Shown here: piece after piece, positions 1 through 9,616 of the stretch
How the letters are laid out: the number at the start of each line of letters is the position of its first letter
Position numbering within the stretch: the first letter of the stretch is position 1
NCBI GenBank assembly: GCA_019009955.1
Contig: CM032233.1
Location: forward strand, 12,409,001 to 12,473,000
Length of the DNA: 64,000 nt
DNA from: Riptortus pedestris
Taxonomy: Eukaryota > Arthropoda > Insecta > Hemiptera > Alydidae
Direction: 5' to 3'
Position numbers and translations under genes: made by a program
Notes under the pieces: model-generated
Told to the model about the DNA's origin: nothing
Database searches by the model: none
The model's input: only the letters and a program-made list of their open reading frames with translations

Positions 1-553
1 CTTCACAGAAATAAAAGCCTATATAGTCCTTCTTTACTTAGCTGGCACATACAGAGGAGCGAGAATGAATTTAGAAGACTTTATGTAAAACATGCTGGGC
101 AAGAAACTCACCTGAGTTGAACTTGAAAGCACTAAAAGATTCGACGTGAAACGTTATAATTTCCTTTTTTATCATAAATGTTTTCTTGTATTTGCTATTC
201 CTGCAGTAATCAAATGAATAAGTAGTTCTCAGTTCTATTCTTATTACACTTTATTTATATATGTTTTCTAGTAGCTAAGTAAGTAGTACCTAACGAATTC
301 ATAGTTCATAAATTGCTTCATGTTACCCGAAATGAATTAATATTTTTGATAGTTGTAAGATATATTCATGTGTTACTTTGCTAACTTTTAAAATAAAATA
401 GGTCTACTATTAGTTCAGATAAGTATTTATATTTGTTTAGCTCTATTTTTGCCCTAAGAAGCAGTTTTACCAACATATTTCTCCATCGTCACCTCACAGG
501 TGACCCGCGCCTAGAATCGACTGGAAATGACCCGCGCCTAACGGAGGGAGGGC

Positions 554-761
554 TAACCGAGATATTTGCATTTTTCAGTTTTCGGCTTTAAGTAAACCCC
601 AATTCCTATTCATGACATATTAACAATAAGCTGATGCTTCATGAATGACTACACTAAACATTTTTCTCTCTATCTACAAAGTTTTTACTTTTTGAGATAG
701 ATACAAATACGTGGTGCACATGGGAAATCTGCTTAATTAAAGTAGGTCCTGCGTGAAGGAC
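554..761 (+). repeat. R-family 3' fragment
   Basis: Matches the 3' half of the R family: AACCGAGATATTTGCATTT, a degraded 'TAAACCCC' stretch, GGGAAATCTGCTTA, then a decayed terminal hairpin and GAAGGACTTTT. The 5' half is absent. A second tiny fragment, AGCAGATTTCCCCTAAGGG, begins at about 772. The rest of 1-1990 is AT-rich and shows no gene. It contains a poly-C run near 1321 and a GC-rich patch near 485-550. Confidence 0.7.
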
Positions 762-1994
762 TTTTATTATTAGCAGATTTCCCCTAAGGGAAAATTTTAT
801 CCATTTGGTATTTGTTTGATCTTCTGTCTCGCGATTGAGGACGAACAGGTCTATCGATTTTAATGAATTTTAATAAGCAGATATGCAAATCAGCTATTCA
901 GCCTAACTATTTCCGAAGTCTCATATTTCAGGGAATTAGCTATTAAGGCTTAAAACTTAATGTGATAATATTCTGTTCTGGGTCATCGAGATGCATATTA
1001 AATCATATTTAAATATTCTATCTCCATTAACTCTCAAAATTAAAATAGAAACCTATGAATGTTTATCTGACTTTTCTTAATCCTTGATAACAACTCTGTA
1101 CTCATTTTGCAATCTATTAGTCGTTTCGGTGAAATTGTTACAAAAATGTGTTTGACATTTGTTATGGACTAAATTTAAATGTAATGTCCATTCCACATTC
1201 ATATATTTGATTTAATATGACAGAAAATACAATTTGTGTCGTTAATCGATCCGTATAAATCTAAAGGAACAGGAGAAACACAGTCATTATTTTATATACA
1301 AATCAATTTGTTATTTTACCACCCCCCCCCCCAACAATATTATCATTAAAACTATTTAATAATCGAAAATAGATGTCTAAAAATTAGACTTCAATACAAA
1401 TATGTTTGAAAGTAAGGTCCCAAAAAATCTTATTTTGAAGACTTCAAGCATCTTATGGATTTGGGTGAGTATAGTAATATGTTAAGAGCAGCTTCCGATA
1501 GAACACAATGCATCCAACTACAAGGCGATCGGATATTTTCTTGTAATTTGTCCAAAACTTTTCTCTATCTGGATTTCTGAGGAGTAAAAGTTTAAAAAAA
1601 TAATAACATTCAGAAGTATAATTAAAAAGTCGCTGGACATATAATTTTGTCGTGCTAATTGGTCCTATATTAGGGAGGATAAGAGGAGGGTGGGTTGGTT
1701 TAGATTAGGTTTATTAAGTTGATGGAGTGGGGTGGTTGGTAGGGGGTGGGACGAATCTCCATCCTTAATTCCTACTTGTCAACGGCCTTCAAACTAATTC
1801 AAGACCACCCTCTCAATTTGCCCTCTCCCACCCCCAGCAACCATTTACCTCGTCCTCCACATCCCCCAAACCAAACCTTTAATTTCACAACCTAATGCTG
1901 TGTGAAACGAGCAGTTGTAAAATACATTTAAATTCACAATTATATTTTTAATTAATCTGAGATTCCATTACATGTACCATTTAGAAATGATACA

Positions 1995-2105
1995 TTCCCC
2001 TTAGGGGAAATCAGCTATTGAGTTGTACTCATGTTGGTATTTTTGAAAAATTCCTTCAAATGTCCATCGATCCTACCAAAGAGATGACGAAAATGAGGTC
2101 TGTTC

Positions 2106-2137
<32 letters not shown>
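1995..2137 (+). repeat. R-family R1 block and (TA)n
   Basis: An R1 block with the 5' palindrome (CCCCTTAGGGG variant), CATCGATCCTACC and GACGAAAATGAGGTC, ending in a (TA)n tract at 2110-2137. The expected R2 block does not follow. Retrotransposon-like coding sequence begins directly at the end of the tract instead. Confidence 0.8.
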
Positions 2138-2140
<3 letters not shown>

Positions 2141-2464
2141 GCTGGCAATTCTTCAGACGGCACCCCAAGAAGAGCAGATATTGTAGTCATCAAGAAAAAT
2201 GAAAAAAAGGGCTTAATTCTGGATCCTACTTTCCGTTTTGAGATTAACAAAAATCAAGCAGACGAGGTGGACCAGGAGAAGAAAAGCATATATGAACCTT
2301 GTTGCCCCTATTTCATAAAGAAATACGAAATCCAAGACTGGACAGTTATGGGGCTACTGTTCGGCTCAAGAGGAGTCCTCGATCAAAAAACGTTGAAGAT
2401 ACTAATAGAACAAGGGCTAACAAACGATGATCTGAAGAACTTATCCACACTTGTTCTAAAATAG
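2138..2464 (+). pseudogene. non-LTR retrotransposon C-terminus, endonuclease-like
   Basis: The open frame runs 2018-2464, but its first ~40 codons come from the R1 block and the (TA)n tract (a run of Tyr-Ile), so only the part from 2138 is retrotransposon-like. It contains RRADIVV (residues 51-57 of the whole frame) and LILDPTFRFE (66-75). An RxDI motif followed 14 residues later by an aspartate fits the catalytic pattern of the restriction-like endonuclease in R2-type non-LTR elements. The reverse transcriptase is missing. The stop codon falls in an antisense family-B fragment. The family assignment is from memory of the motif and is moderate. Confidence 0.5.
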
Positions 2465-2631
2465 CCGGAAATGTAATAGGAAACGAAATATCGCTATTTT
2501 TAATTTCAGGGCTCCCTTATAACCCCCACTCCTGTTCGTCTCAGAGAATATTAATATAGCCTAAAGTCTAAGTTGGGTTAGTCGTAATATACATATCAAG
2601 CTTCATAAAATTCGGTTCAGCCGTTTATGCG

Positions 2632-2635
<4 letters not shown>
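2463..2635 (-). repeat. family B repeat fragment (antisense)
   Basis: The reverse complement closely matches 58440-58620 and 61140-61320. Shared landmarks are the CGCATAAACGG...GAACCGAATTTTATGAA stretch, ACTTAGACTTTAGGCTAT, and the AGTGGGGGTTATAAGGGAG block. It is flanked by a (TA)n tract at 2636-2673. Confidence 0.75.
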
Positions 2636-2673
<38 letters not shown>

Positions 2674-2677
<4 letters not shown>

Positions 2678-3564
2678 TTTGTTTTGTTCGTTCAATCTCT
2701 GTCCCATAAATCAGTAGAAGGTTCTTAGTAAATGGATGCGTCAGTTGTTGATTTGAAAGGCGTGGGAGGAGGCTGAGACTCCACAGGTAGGATATAATTG
2801 AGTGGAATCCAGAGTGAAGGTGTCTGAATGGCTGAGGAAGATTAGAGCTGGCATATTGATACACAGCCACAATCCTATTTCCATAAGGTGCTTAAACTCC
2901 AGCTAGAGTGGTGGCGGGTGTCTGACTCAGTTAGGCTATGCCGGAGCTGGGAGACTCTCACCAAGTTGAGCTTCCTCTCCCTTATATGAAGAACAAACTT
3001 CCAATTTCCATGAGGAGTCAGTTTAAGGCTCTTAGCCTACCCCCTTCATTTCCTTCTCATACAAAATTCACGATCTTACTTTACATACTCGTCCACAACC
3101 TCGACCTAACTAGCTCACGGACACTCACCTGACATGAGTAAAACTCTTCAACGCTCTGGCCCAATTTGGTAAATCTATTAAAAAAGATTTTTCGTTAAAA
3201 AATAAATTAATGAACGCGTCTGAATGATGTCTTAGCAGATTCCCCTTAATGGAAAAGGCTACTCAAATTGCCATCGATCCTACCCAGGAGTCGACGAAAA
3301 GAAGATCAGAACAGAAAGAGCCCTCTGCAGAAAATGTCATGAAACATTAAAGACATACTGACTAACTGCAGGGACATTGAATACTTAAGAGACTCCACAT
3401 AACATGTACGAACTTCTTACAGACAGAAGCCCAAATATCGACAATACACTAAATTACCATAAATAATTGAATTTGTTTTGAAAAATTTAACTTCTCTTCT
3501 GTTTGATTTTGACTTAGTGAGAAAATTAAGATAACATAAATGTACTAGTATATAGAAATAATAG

Positions 3565-3567
<3 letters not shown>
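2674..3567. other. no recognisable gene
   Basis: Mostly sequence I cannot assign. The only recognisable piece is a truncated R1 block at about 3233-3305 (TTAGCAGATTCCCCTTAATGG, then CATCGATCCTACCCAGGAG). Short open frames here lack codon structure or family resemblance. Confidence 0.5.

Positions 3568-3611
<44 letters not shown>
3568..3611. repeat. (TA)n microsatellite
   Basis: About 44 bp of uninterrupted TA, bordering the left arm of the large foldback repeat. Confidence 0.95.
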
Positions 3612-3614
<3 letters not shown>

Positions 3615-4606
3615 GTGTTGATGTTGTTGTTTGGTGAAAAAATCTTAGTTTATGCTGATATTTCTAGGATATTTATTTTCTCTTCCTCAGGGCTGTAAAA
3701 TTACAGGCACTATTTTATAATATTGCACGTTGTTATTAAACTAGAGTGTAAAAGAGGGTGTTTATGCTATTATTAATTACCAAGACTAAAGATACTTAAA
3801 AACTACTGCACATAACTATTGCACTTAGGAATAGGGTTATAGTAACCTCCCCTGGTCGGTTTACACGTAGCAGGGTCACTGCCTTATGTTTCATTGTCTT
3901 TTGTTTGTTGAACTATATTATAATCATTATACTGCAGCTGTTATATTATGTTAGAAATATTGTTATGTGTTATTACAATTAATGCTATATTTTGTTAAAG
4001 CTATCTTCGTGTTGTGTTAAAGCTATTATGTTATTGCCATTGCGTTAAAGCGTTATGCTATTGACAATAACATAATAGCTCTAACAAAATATCAAAATAA
4101 TTGTAAGAACACTTAACAATTATTAGCTGTAATATAATAACATCACAATAGCTTTCATACAACACGAAAATAGCTTTAATAAAATATAAATAATTGTAAT
4201 AACTCATAACAATAGTTCTAACATAATATAACAGCTGCAGTATAATAATTATAATATAGTTCAACAAACAAAAAACTATATACTATTGATATACAAAACA
4301 TAAGGCTGTGACTCTGCTATGTGTAAACAGAATCGTGTGGATGTTTTCCACCAGGTTATATTTATATATGGTGTTTTTGTTTGTATGTACAATAGTTTTT
4401 AAACATTAATAGCCTTGATAAGTAGAAATAACATAAACACCATCTGTTACAGTTTAGTTTAATACAATGTGCAATATATATTAAGTAGTACATGTATTTT
4501 TACAGCCCAGATGAAGAGAAAGTAAATATTCTCAAAATATTGGCATATATTAAAAAGTTTTTCACCAAAACTAACCAAAACTCCAAGAAACAACAAAAAC
4601 ACCATA
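3612..4606. repeat. large foldback (inverted) repeat
   Basis: The two halves are reverse complements over most of their length. GTTTGTTGAACTATATTATAA near 3905 is answered by TTATAATATAGTTCAACAAAC near 4250. TTTATTTTCTCTTCCTCAGG near 3675 is answered by a CCAGATGAAGAGAAAGTAAA stretch near 4507. The turn lies near 4065-4080. Arms are ~450-500 bp with one insertion in the right arm. No coding capacity. A smaller relative lies at 5055-5511, and part of one at 14761-14850. Confidence 0.75.
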
Positions 4607-4607
4607 G

Positions 4608-4971
4608 TGTTGCGAAAATTAAATACGTGAAGGATTGGCAGAGAGGGAGCCGCGTGTGAAGAACAGTGTTATGCCATGACTGTAAGTGTTTAAGACAGTG
4701 CAGTGCCGTTAACTTCGTGAAGTAAAGGACAGTGCAGTGCCCTCTTTCTGTGAATTTCAGTGACCGTGAGTGAATTATTGGTCTGTGTAATCTGAAGAAC
4801 AGTGACGCTATCAGTGCATACTGTGAGTAGTAATTAAGAATAATTAACCAAGTTCATTTTGCATTGTTAAATAAATCGTGCAGTGATAAAAACTTGTGTG
4901 TGTGTTTAATTTTGCCATCCAAAAGAACTCTTATTAACAACGTTTATTACTGGTTTTGGTAATAAAAACGT

Positions 4972-4975
<4 letters not shown>
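4608..4975 (+). repeat. candidate solo LTR
   Basis: A ~368-bp block starts TGTTGCG and ends CGTAACA, short inverted ends of the type seen in gypsy and BEL/Pao LTRs. It has a polyadenylation-like AATAAA near 4871 and purine/GTG-rich sequence unlike its AT-rich surroundings. It sits between two foldback repeats and next to (TA)n. No internal retroelement sequence or second LTR is seen, and a target duplication is not clear. Confidence 0.4.

Positions 4976-5028
<53 letters not shown>
4976..5028. repeat. (TA)n microsatellite
   Basis: About 52 bp of TA immediately after the candidate LTR. Confidence 0.95.
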
Positions 5029-5030
<2 letters not shown>

Positions 5031-5054
5031 GGTTGATGTTTTCGACCAGGTTAT

Positions 5055-5511
5055 ATTTATATATGTTGTTGTTGTTTTTTTGGAGGTTTGGTCAAAGTTG
5101 GTGAAAAAGTCTTAGTTTATGATATTTCAAGAATTTTATTTTCTCTTCTTCAGGACTGTAAAAATACAGGTGCTACTTTATAATATTGCACATTGTTGTT
5201 AAACTAAACTGTAACCGATGGTGATAATGTTATTTCTACTTACCACGACTAGTAATATTTAAAAGCTATTGTACGTACAAACAAAAACACCTTATATAAA
5301 TATAACCTGGTTGAAACCCTCCACATAACTCCACGAAAACATCCTGGGCATAAACACTTCCTTTTACACTCTAATTTAACAACAATGTGCCATATTATAA
5401 AGTAGCAACTGTATTTTACAGCCCCGAAGAAGAGAAAATAAAATTCGTGAAATATGGGAATAAACTAAGATTTCTTCACCAACATTGACTAAAACTCCAA
5501 AAAACAACACC
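5055..5511. repeat. foldback repeat, small copy
   Basis: An inverted repeat related to 3612-4606. AGTTGGTGAAAAAGTCTTAG and TTTTATTTTCTCTTCTTCAGG on the left are mirrored by TTCTTCACC and GAAGAAGAGAAAATAAAA on the right. The centre is near 5290. It ends in a (TA)n tract. Confidence 0.7.
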
Positions 5512-5542
<31 letters not shown>

Positions 5543-5552
5543 TAAGTATGTA

Positions 5553-5887
5553 TGTATTTGTTTGTTACCTCTCTAGCGGTCACAAATTTTGTCTGATCGT
5601 AACAAAACTCGATATTAAAAGGTTTTATATAAAACTAATGTTAATGTTCGTCAATGGGTGAAATGCGACCAGTGAGAGGGGGGCGTCGATTGGGAATTTC
5701 GGAAATTTTTAATATCTCTGTTATTATGCGTCGGATCGAAAAATTGTACAATACCAATCTTATTGAAAATCTAATGTTCTTATATACATTTTTACATTAA
5801 CTTGACTATTAACCAAGGTACTTGCATTTCTTAGTTTTCGGCCATCAGTAAACCCCCACTCCTACTCATGTCATATTAAAAATAACC
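5553..5887 (+). repeat. R-family copy, 5' portion of nest host
   Basis: An R2 block (CTAGCGGTCACAA, AAACTCGATATT, CGTCGGATCGAAAAATTGTA, ACCCCCACTCCTACTCATGTC) stops at the start of a SINE. The matching continuation appears after the SINE at about 8295, so this is the outermost layer of a nested insertion. Confidence 0.7.
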
Positions 5888-6017
5888 TGTAGGGCGGTTG
5901 GTCCTAATCTCGCTATGACAGACCAAGAGTGGCGGGTTCGTTTCCTGCCCAGGGCAGTGGAAATTTATTTAGTGACGGACTCATTAAATAAACTCTTTTG
6001 GCCCACCCTGGCTAGGA
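5888..6017 (+). repeat. tRNA-derived SINE, 5' part
   Basis: Carries a pol III B-box-like GGTTCGTTTCC (5935-5945), a GGCAGTGGAAATTTATTTAGTG body, and CCCACCCTGGCTAG. It is interrupted by an R copy. Its 3' remainder, GAGTGGCAACCCGTAG..., resumes at 8212. Compare the uninterrupted copies at 22425-22647 (minus) and 39116-39348 (plus). Confidence 0.7.
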
Positions 6018-6441
6018 AGGTCCGTCACGCAGGGACTGCATAAACTAAGCAGTCTTCCCACGTGAAGTTTTACAAAAGAGAAATTTCATGAGAGCCAAGC
6101 AGTTACGGAAACGACCGACCTAGCTTTTGGCGGGAAACTCACTCGTTCGTTACCGCCCACATTTATTAAAAATGCAAATATCTCGGTTAATACTCAAGAT
6201 AGAGAATACATGTATAGAACAATATTTATAGTAAATGTAATTTGCAATAAGATTGGTTCTATAATATTTTTTGATCCAACGTACAGTAACGGAGATATTT
6301 CGAAATTCCCCCCTCTAAACCCCGCTCCTACTGGTCTAATTTCAGCCATTAGAGAACTTGATCTGTCTTTTTGTATAAAACGTTTAAATATCGAGTTTGG
6401 CAACTATCAAACAAAACTTGCGACCCCTAGAGTGTTAACAG

Positions 6442-6447
<6 letters not shown>

Positions 6448-6492
<45 letters not shown>
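6448..6492. repeat. (TA)n microsatellite, left of Tc1
   Basis: Central TA tract of the surrounding R copy. The Tc1-like element starts at its right edge. Confidence 0.95.
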
Positions 6493-6496
<4 letters not shown>

Positions 6497-7946
6497 CCTC
6501 GTCAAAAAAAAAAACGCAACACCCTAAAATTTATTGATAACACAAGTTTTTAATTGAAATAAAAATATTCTGTTGATGTTTCTAATCAGACAAATACATT
6601 GGAGGAGAAAAACAACAATTTCATTTGAATTCCAGTACTTCTTCTTATCTTTAATCCTATTGTTCATAAACAGCCCTAATTCCATAGTCATTCTTATCAA
6701 CTTAGGGATACAAAAAAAAATTACTAGGGCTCAGTATTCGTGTTAATTTCATCAAGTACCCATTATTTAAGAACTCATAAGTAATTATGGCACGGTTAAA
6801 TAGAGATGACACAATTAAGGCAGTGACGATACACCAAGAAGGCCGTAGCACACGTTACATTGCTAATCGACTTGGGGTCCACTTTTCAACTGTCGCACGG
6901 GTCTTGAAACGATTCAGAAAGACAGGAGGATACGCAAGAAGACCTGGATCGGGCCGACCACGGGTCACATCAGCGGAAGACGACCGTTTTATCCGGCTCC
7001 AGACTCTGAGAAATCGGCTAATAACAGCAAACGACTTAAGAAACTTGGTCGCTGGTGTCCGAAACTTACATGTTTCGGTATCAACAGTTACGAGACGAGT
7101 GAGGAATAGTGGACTGAGGGCACGAAGGCACATGGTTGGACCACTTCTCTCCAGAGAGCACCGAAGAGCCCGCCTTAGGTTTGCCCAGGAGCACCGAGAT
7201 TGGACTGTCGATGACTGGAGACGAGTCCTGTTCACCGATGAGACCAGAGTGGCGCTAAACTCTCCTGACGGACGCAGAAGAGTGTGGAGGAGGCCAGGTG
7301 AGCGATACAGCCAATGTTGTATAGTCGGATGGGAGCCTTATGGTGTGGGCTCCGTGATGTTCTGGGGTGGCATCTCATGGGAAGCTCGCACGGAGTTAGT
7401 TTCGATTCGTGGGGGCCCTTTCACTGCACAAAGATACCTGACTACCTAAACGAAATCAATATCGACACATTGCCGTGGCCAGCGAGGAGCCCTGACCTAA
7501 ATTGCATAGAACATTTATGGGACAGACTAAAAAGAAGTGTTCGAGCCAAGGAACCAGCACCACTCAACCTCAGGGAGCTTGAGGTTGCCGTTTTGGAAGA
7601 GTGGGAAAGATTACCTCAGGAGGCCGTCCAGGACTTGATCAGGAGCATGCCTACACGTATGGAGGCTGTCATTCGAGCAAGAGGTGGCAACACTGCTTAT
7701 TAGTGTAAGAATAGTCAATTTAATTTTTAAAAAAGTTAAAATTTTGTTTTTTCATTTTTAGGATAAATTTTTATTTTTTTTTTTGTATTAAAGGAATTCA
7801 TTTTTTTTTTTTTTTTTTGAAATACACTTTTTATTACTCCTATGTAATTGTATTATAAGACACAATCAGGTATAATTCTCTGCTTCAGTAAAAACCCAGT
7901 GAAATTAATACAGTTTAGGGTGTTGCGTTTTTTTTGAAGTGGAGTT
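6493..7946 (+). mobile_element. Tc1-like DNA transposon, internally deleted
   Basis: A 1,454-bp element in a TA site (6491-6492 and 7947-7948). Its ends are imperfect inverted repeats of about 35 bp. The left end reads AACTCCTCGTC, an A run, then CGCAACACCCTAAA; the right end is its complement with a CACTTC variant. It encodes one broken transposase. The 3' non-coding part has A- and T-homopolymer runs. The insertion lies in the (TA)n of an R copy. Confidence 0.92.
6787..7703 (+). pseudogene. Tc1-family transposase, disrupted
   Basis: The first open frame (6787-7449) has an N-terminal helix-turn-helix at about residues 6-45, GSGRPRV at 55-61 and a second DNA-binding region to ~115. Next comes LFTDETRVAL with the first catalytic Asp at residue 151, then MFWGGISW (191-198). 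Sequence resembling this protein resumes in another frame within 7314-7703 as DYLNEINIDTLPWPARSPDL with the catalytic Glu in CIEHLWD, ending RARGGNTAY. The block normally between AQRY and DYLNE, including the second catalytic Asp (QDNARPH region), is deleted and the frame shifts. The protein cannot be active. The N-terminal half keeps good codon structure, suggesting a fairly recent insertion. Confidence 0.92.
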
Positions 7947-7948
7947 TA

Positions 7949-7950
7949 TA

Positions 7951-7995
<45 letters not shown>

Positions 7996-8025
7996 CTGTT
8001 AACACTCTAGCGGTCGCAAGTTTGG

Positions 8026-8088
<63 letters not shown>
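7949..8088. repeat. (TA)n tracts flanking inverted R2 scrap
   Basis: TA tracts at about 7951-7991 and 8028-8088, separated by TTTGTCTGTTAACACTCTAG and the next ~17 bp of an R2 block in the orientation opposite to the surrounding copy. Confidence 0.9.
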
Positions 8089-8092
<4 letters not shown>

Positions 8093-8211
8093 CGACCGGA
8101 CCTCATTTTCGTCATCTCCTGGGTAGGAGCGATGGACATTTGAAGAAATTTTTCGAAAATCGCGTCCTGAGTGCAACCTCAATAGCTGATTTCCCCTAAG
8201 GGTAAACTGCT

Positions 8212-8294
8212 AAAAGAGTGGCAACCCGTAGATACCCCGCCCCGATTAGCCATAGTAGCATAAAATTGACGTAAATAATAACAAACAAACAGAC
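8212..8294 (+). repeat. tRNA-derived SINE, 3' part
   Basis: GTGGCAACCCGTAGATA, CCCGCCCCGATTAGCC and GACGTAAATAATAA match the 3' halves of the other SINE copies. This completes the SINE that begins at 5888. Confidence 0.7.
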
Positions 8295-8921
8295 ATAATC
8301 ATCAATTAAGAAATTCCGTTCTTTACTCGAAAATGTTAATTTGATCTATACCAAACTCCATATTTAGCCGTTTCAGTCAATAGTAACATCGTATTTTTAT
8401 TGGCTAAAATAGTAGTGTTTTAGAGACGGGGAATTAGAAAATTCAAAATATTTCTGTTATTATGAGTCGGATCATAAAATTGTATAGACTTTTTATGATC
8501 TATTTTATACCCGCGGAGGTGTTTTAAGCAGTAAATAAATATTTTCACAATATTGCAAAGATTAAAATTCAAAACGTGTGCGCATCTTCCATATATTGTA
8601 AGCTATGTCTAGCTTTTAGCAGATTTCGCGTTAATGCAAATCGTCTATTGAGGTGTTCTATGTTCTATAAATTTTCGTATATACATTTTTACATTAAATT
8701 TACTATTAACCAAGATATTTGCATTTTTTAGTTTTTGTCCCTCCGTAAACCCCCGCTCCTAGTCATTTTATATTAACAATAAGCTGTTGTATTATGAAGA
8801 ACTTTATTTAAGCCTAAATACAAAGTATTGCTCTCATTGAACTTTTACGTTTTGAAATAAATGCAAATAAACGACGCACGTGGGAAATCTGCTTAGTTAA
8901 CGCAGCCCCTGCGTGACGGAC
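8295..8921 (+). repeat. R-family copy, 3' portion of nest host
   Basis: Continues the copy interrupted at 5887: ATCATCAATTAAG, TATTTAGCCGTTTCAGTCAA, GAGATATTTGCATTTT, TAAACCCCCGCTCCTAGTCA, GGGAAATCTGCTTAG. It ends in the intact hairpin ACGCAG-CCC-CTGCGT and GACGGAC. Confidence 0.75.
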
Positions 8922-9205
8922 TATTCTTGTATTCGTTCATCATATTGTGGGCAGGATCGATGGACATTAGTGTTTCAATAATGGTGTCTAGAGAAAAACA
9001 TCAAATGGTGATTTCCCTTAAGGAAAGAAAAAAAGTAAAAGATATTTAATAAACTTTTCATTTCTTCATTTACATCCCCCAAACTTTTCGAACTAACAGC
9101 TCCTAGTCACGCGGCCAATTTTCTCAACTTAACTATTCACTGATATCTTTTAAACAACTTTTTACATCAGTTCATGTCTATTAATGTTGAATACTCAAGC
9201 AATAA
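8922..9205 (-). repeat. decayed R1 block plus duplicated flank
   Basis: A reverse R1-like piece (TTCGTTCATCATATTGTGGG, GGATCGATGGACAT, GATTTCCCTTAAGG) abuts the preceding R 3' end. It is followed by non-R sequence (AGTAAAAGATATTTAATAAAC ... TGTCTATTAATGTTGA) that recurs at 19341-19617 in the same arrangement. The two segments are copies of one composite. Confidence 0.7.
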
Positions 9206-9616
9206 TGACCATTTAAAACAATTGGCTATTCATTGTTTTATTCATCTTCTGAGATCATTTGAAATTAAATAATTATGGTCAAAAATATTGAACAGCTCAA
9301 AATGCATGGGGCAAAATGACATAGTGAGGTATAAAGTAAAGTTTAAGGTAAAAACAATTTTTTTCAGACCCGACATGGCTCAGAATAAAAAAACCCGTCA
9401 CGCAAGAGATGTGTGTGTGTGTGTGACGCTCTAGCAGTCGCAATTTTGTGTTTAACTGTTACAAAACTCGATATTTAATTGTTTTACGTAAAAAGAAAAA
9501 TCAAGTTGAAAATTAAATTATACTATGAATGTTGATATATTCATTCTTTCTCTATTTCAAATATTAAATGAATTCAGCTTTCAATGAACCCCACTTCTTT
9601 GTTATTACATGTTATA

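Larger units (their letters stand above)
6018..8211 (-). mobile_element. R-family copy carrying a Tc1 insertion
   Basis: A reverse-orientation R copy starts GGTCCGTCACGCAGGGACTG, runs through GGCGGGAAACTC, ATCTCGGTTAATACTC and the CTAGAGTGTTAACAGACAAA hairpin region, and ends CCCCTAAGGGTAAACTGCT followed by AAAA. It lies inside a SINE: the sequence either side joins into the ...CTGGCTAG-AAAAGGGTGG... seen in the 39.1-kb SINE. Its central (TA)n holds a Tc1-like element. After that element, a short inverted piece of R2 (TCTGTTAACACTCTAGCGG) and a second (TA)n follow. Confidence 0.75.

Noticed and set aside
485..550. Second fragment of the 27.7-kb piggyBac
   Set aside because: Shares words such as CGTCACCTC and CCTAGAATCG, but there are no TTAA flanks or ordered ends; too short to assign.
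6855..7235. Antisense open frame over the Tc1 transposase
   Set aside because: Shadow of the transposase frame, with no independent family resemblance.
7952..8182. Tyr-Ile rich protein ending in R1 sequence (and many similar ones)
   Set aside because: Artefact of (TA)n joined to R1; the same pattern recurs at most R copies with different breaks.
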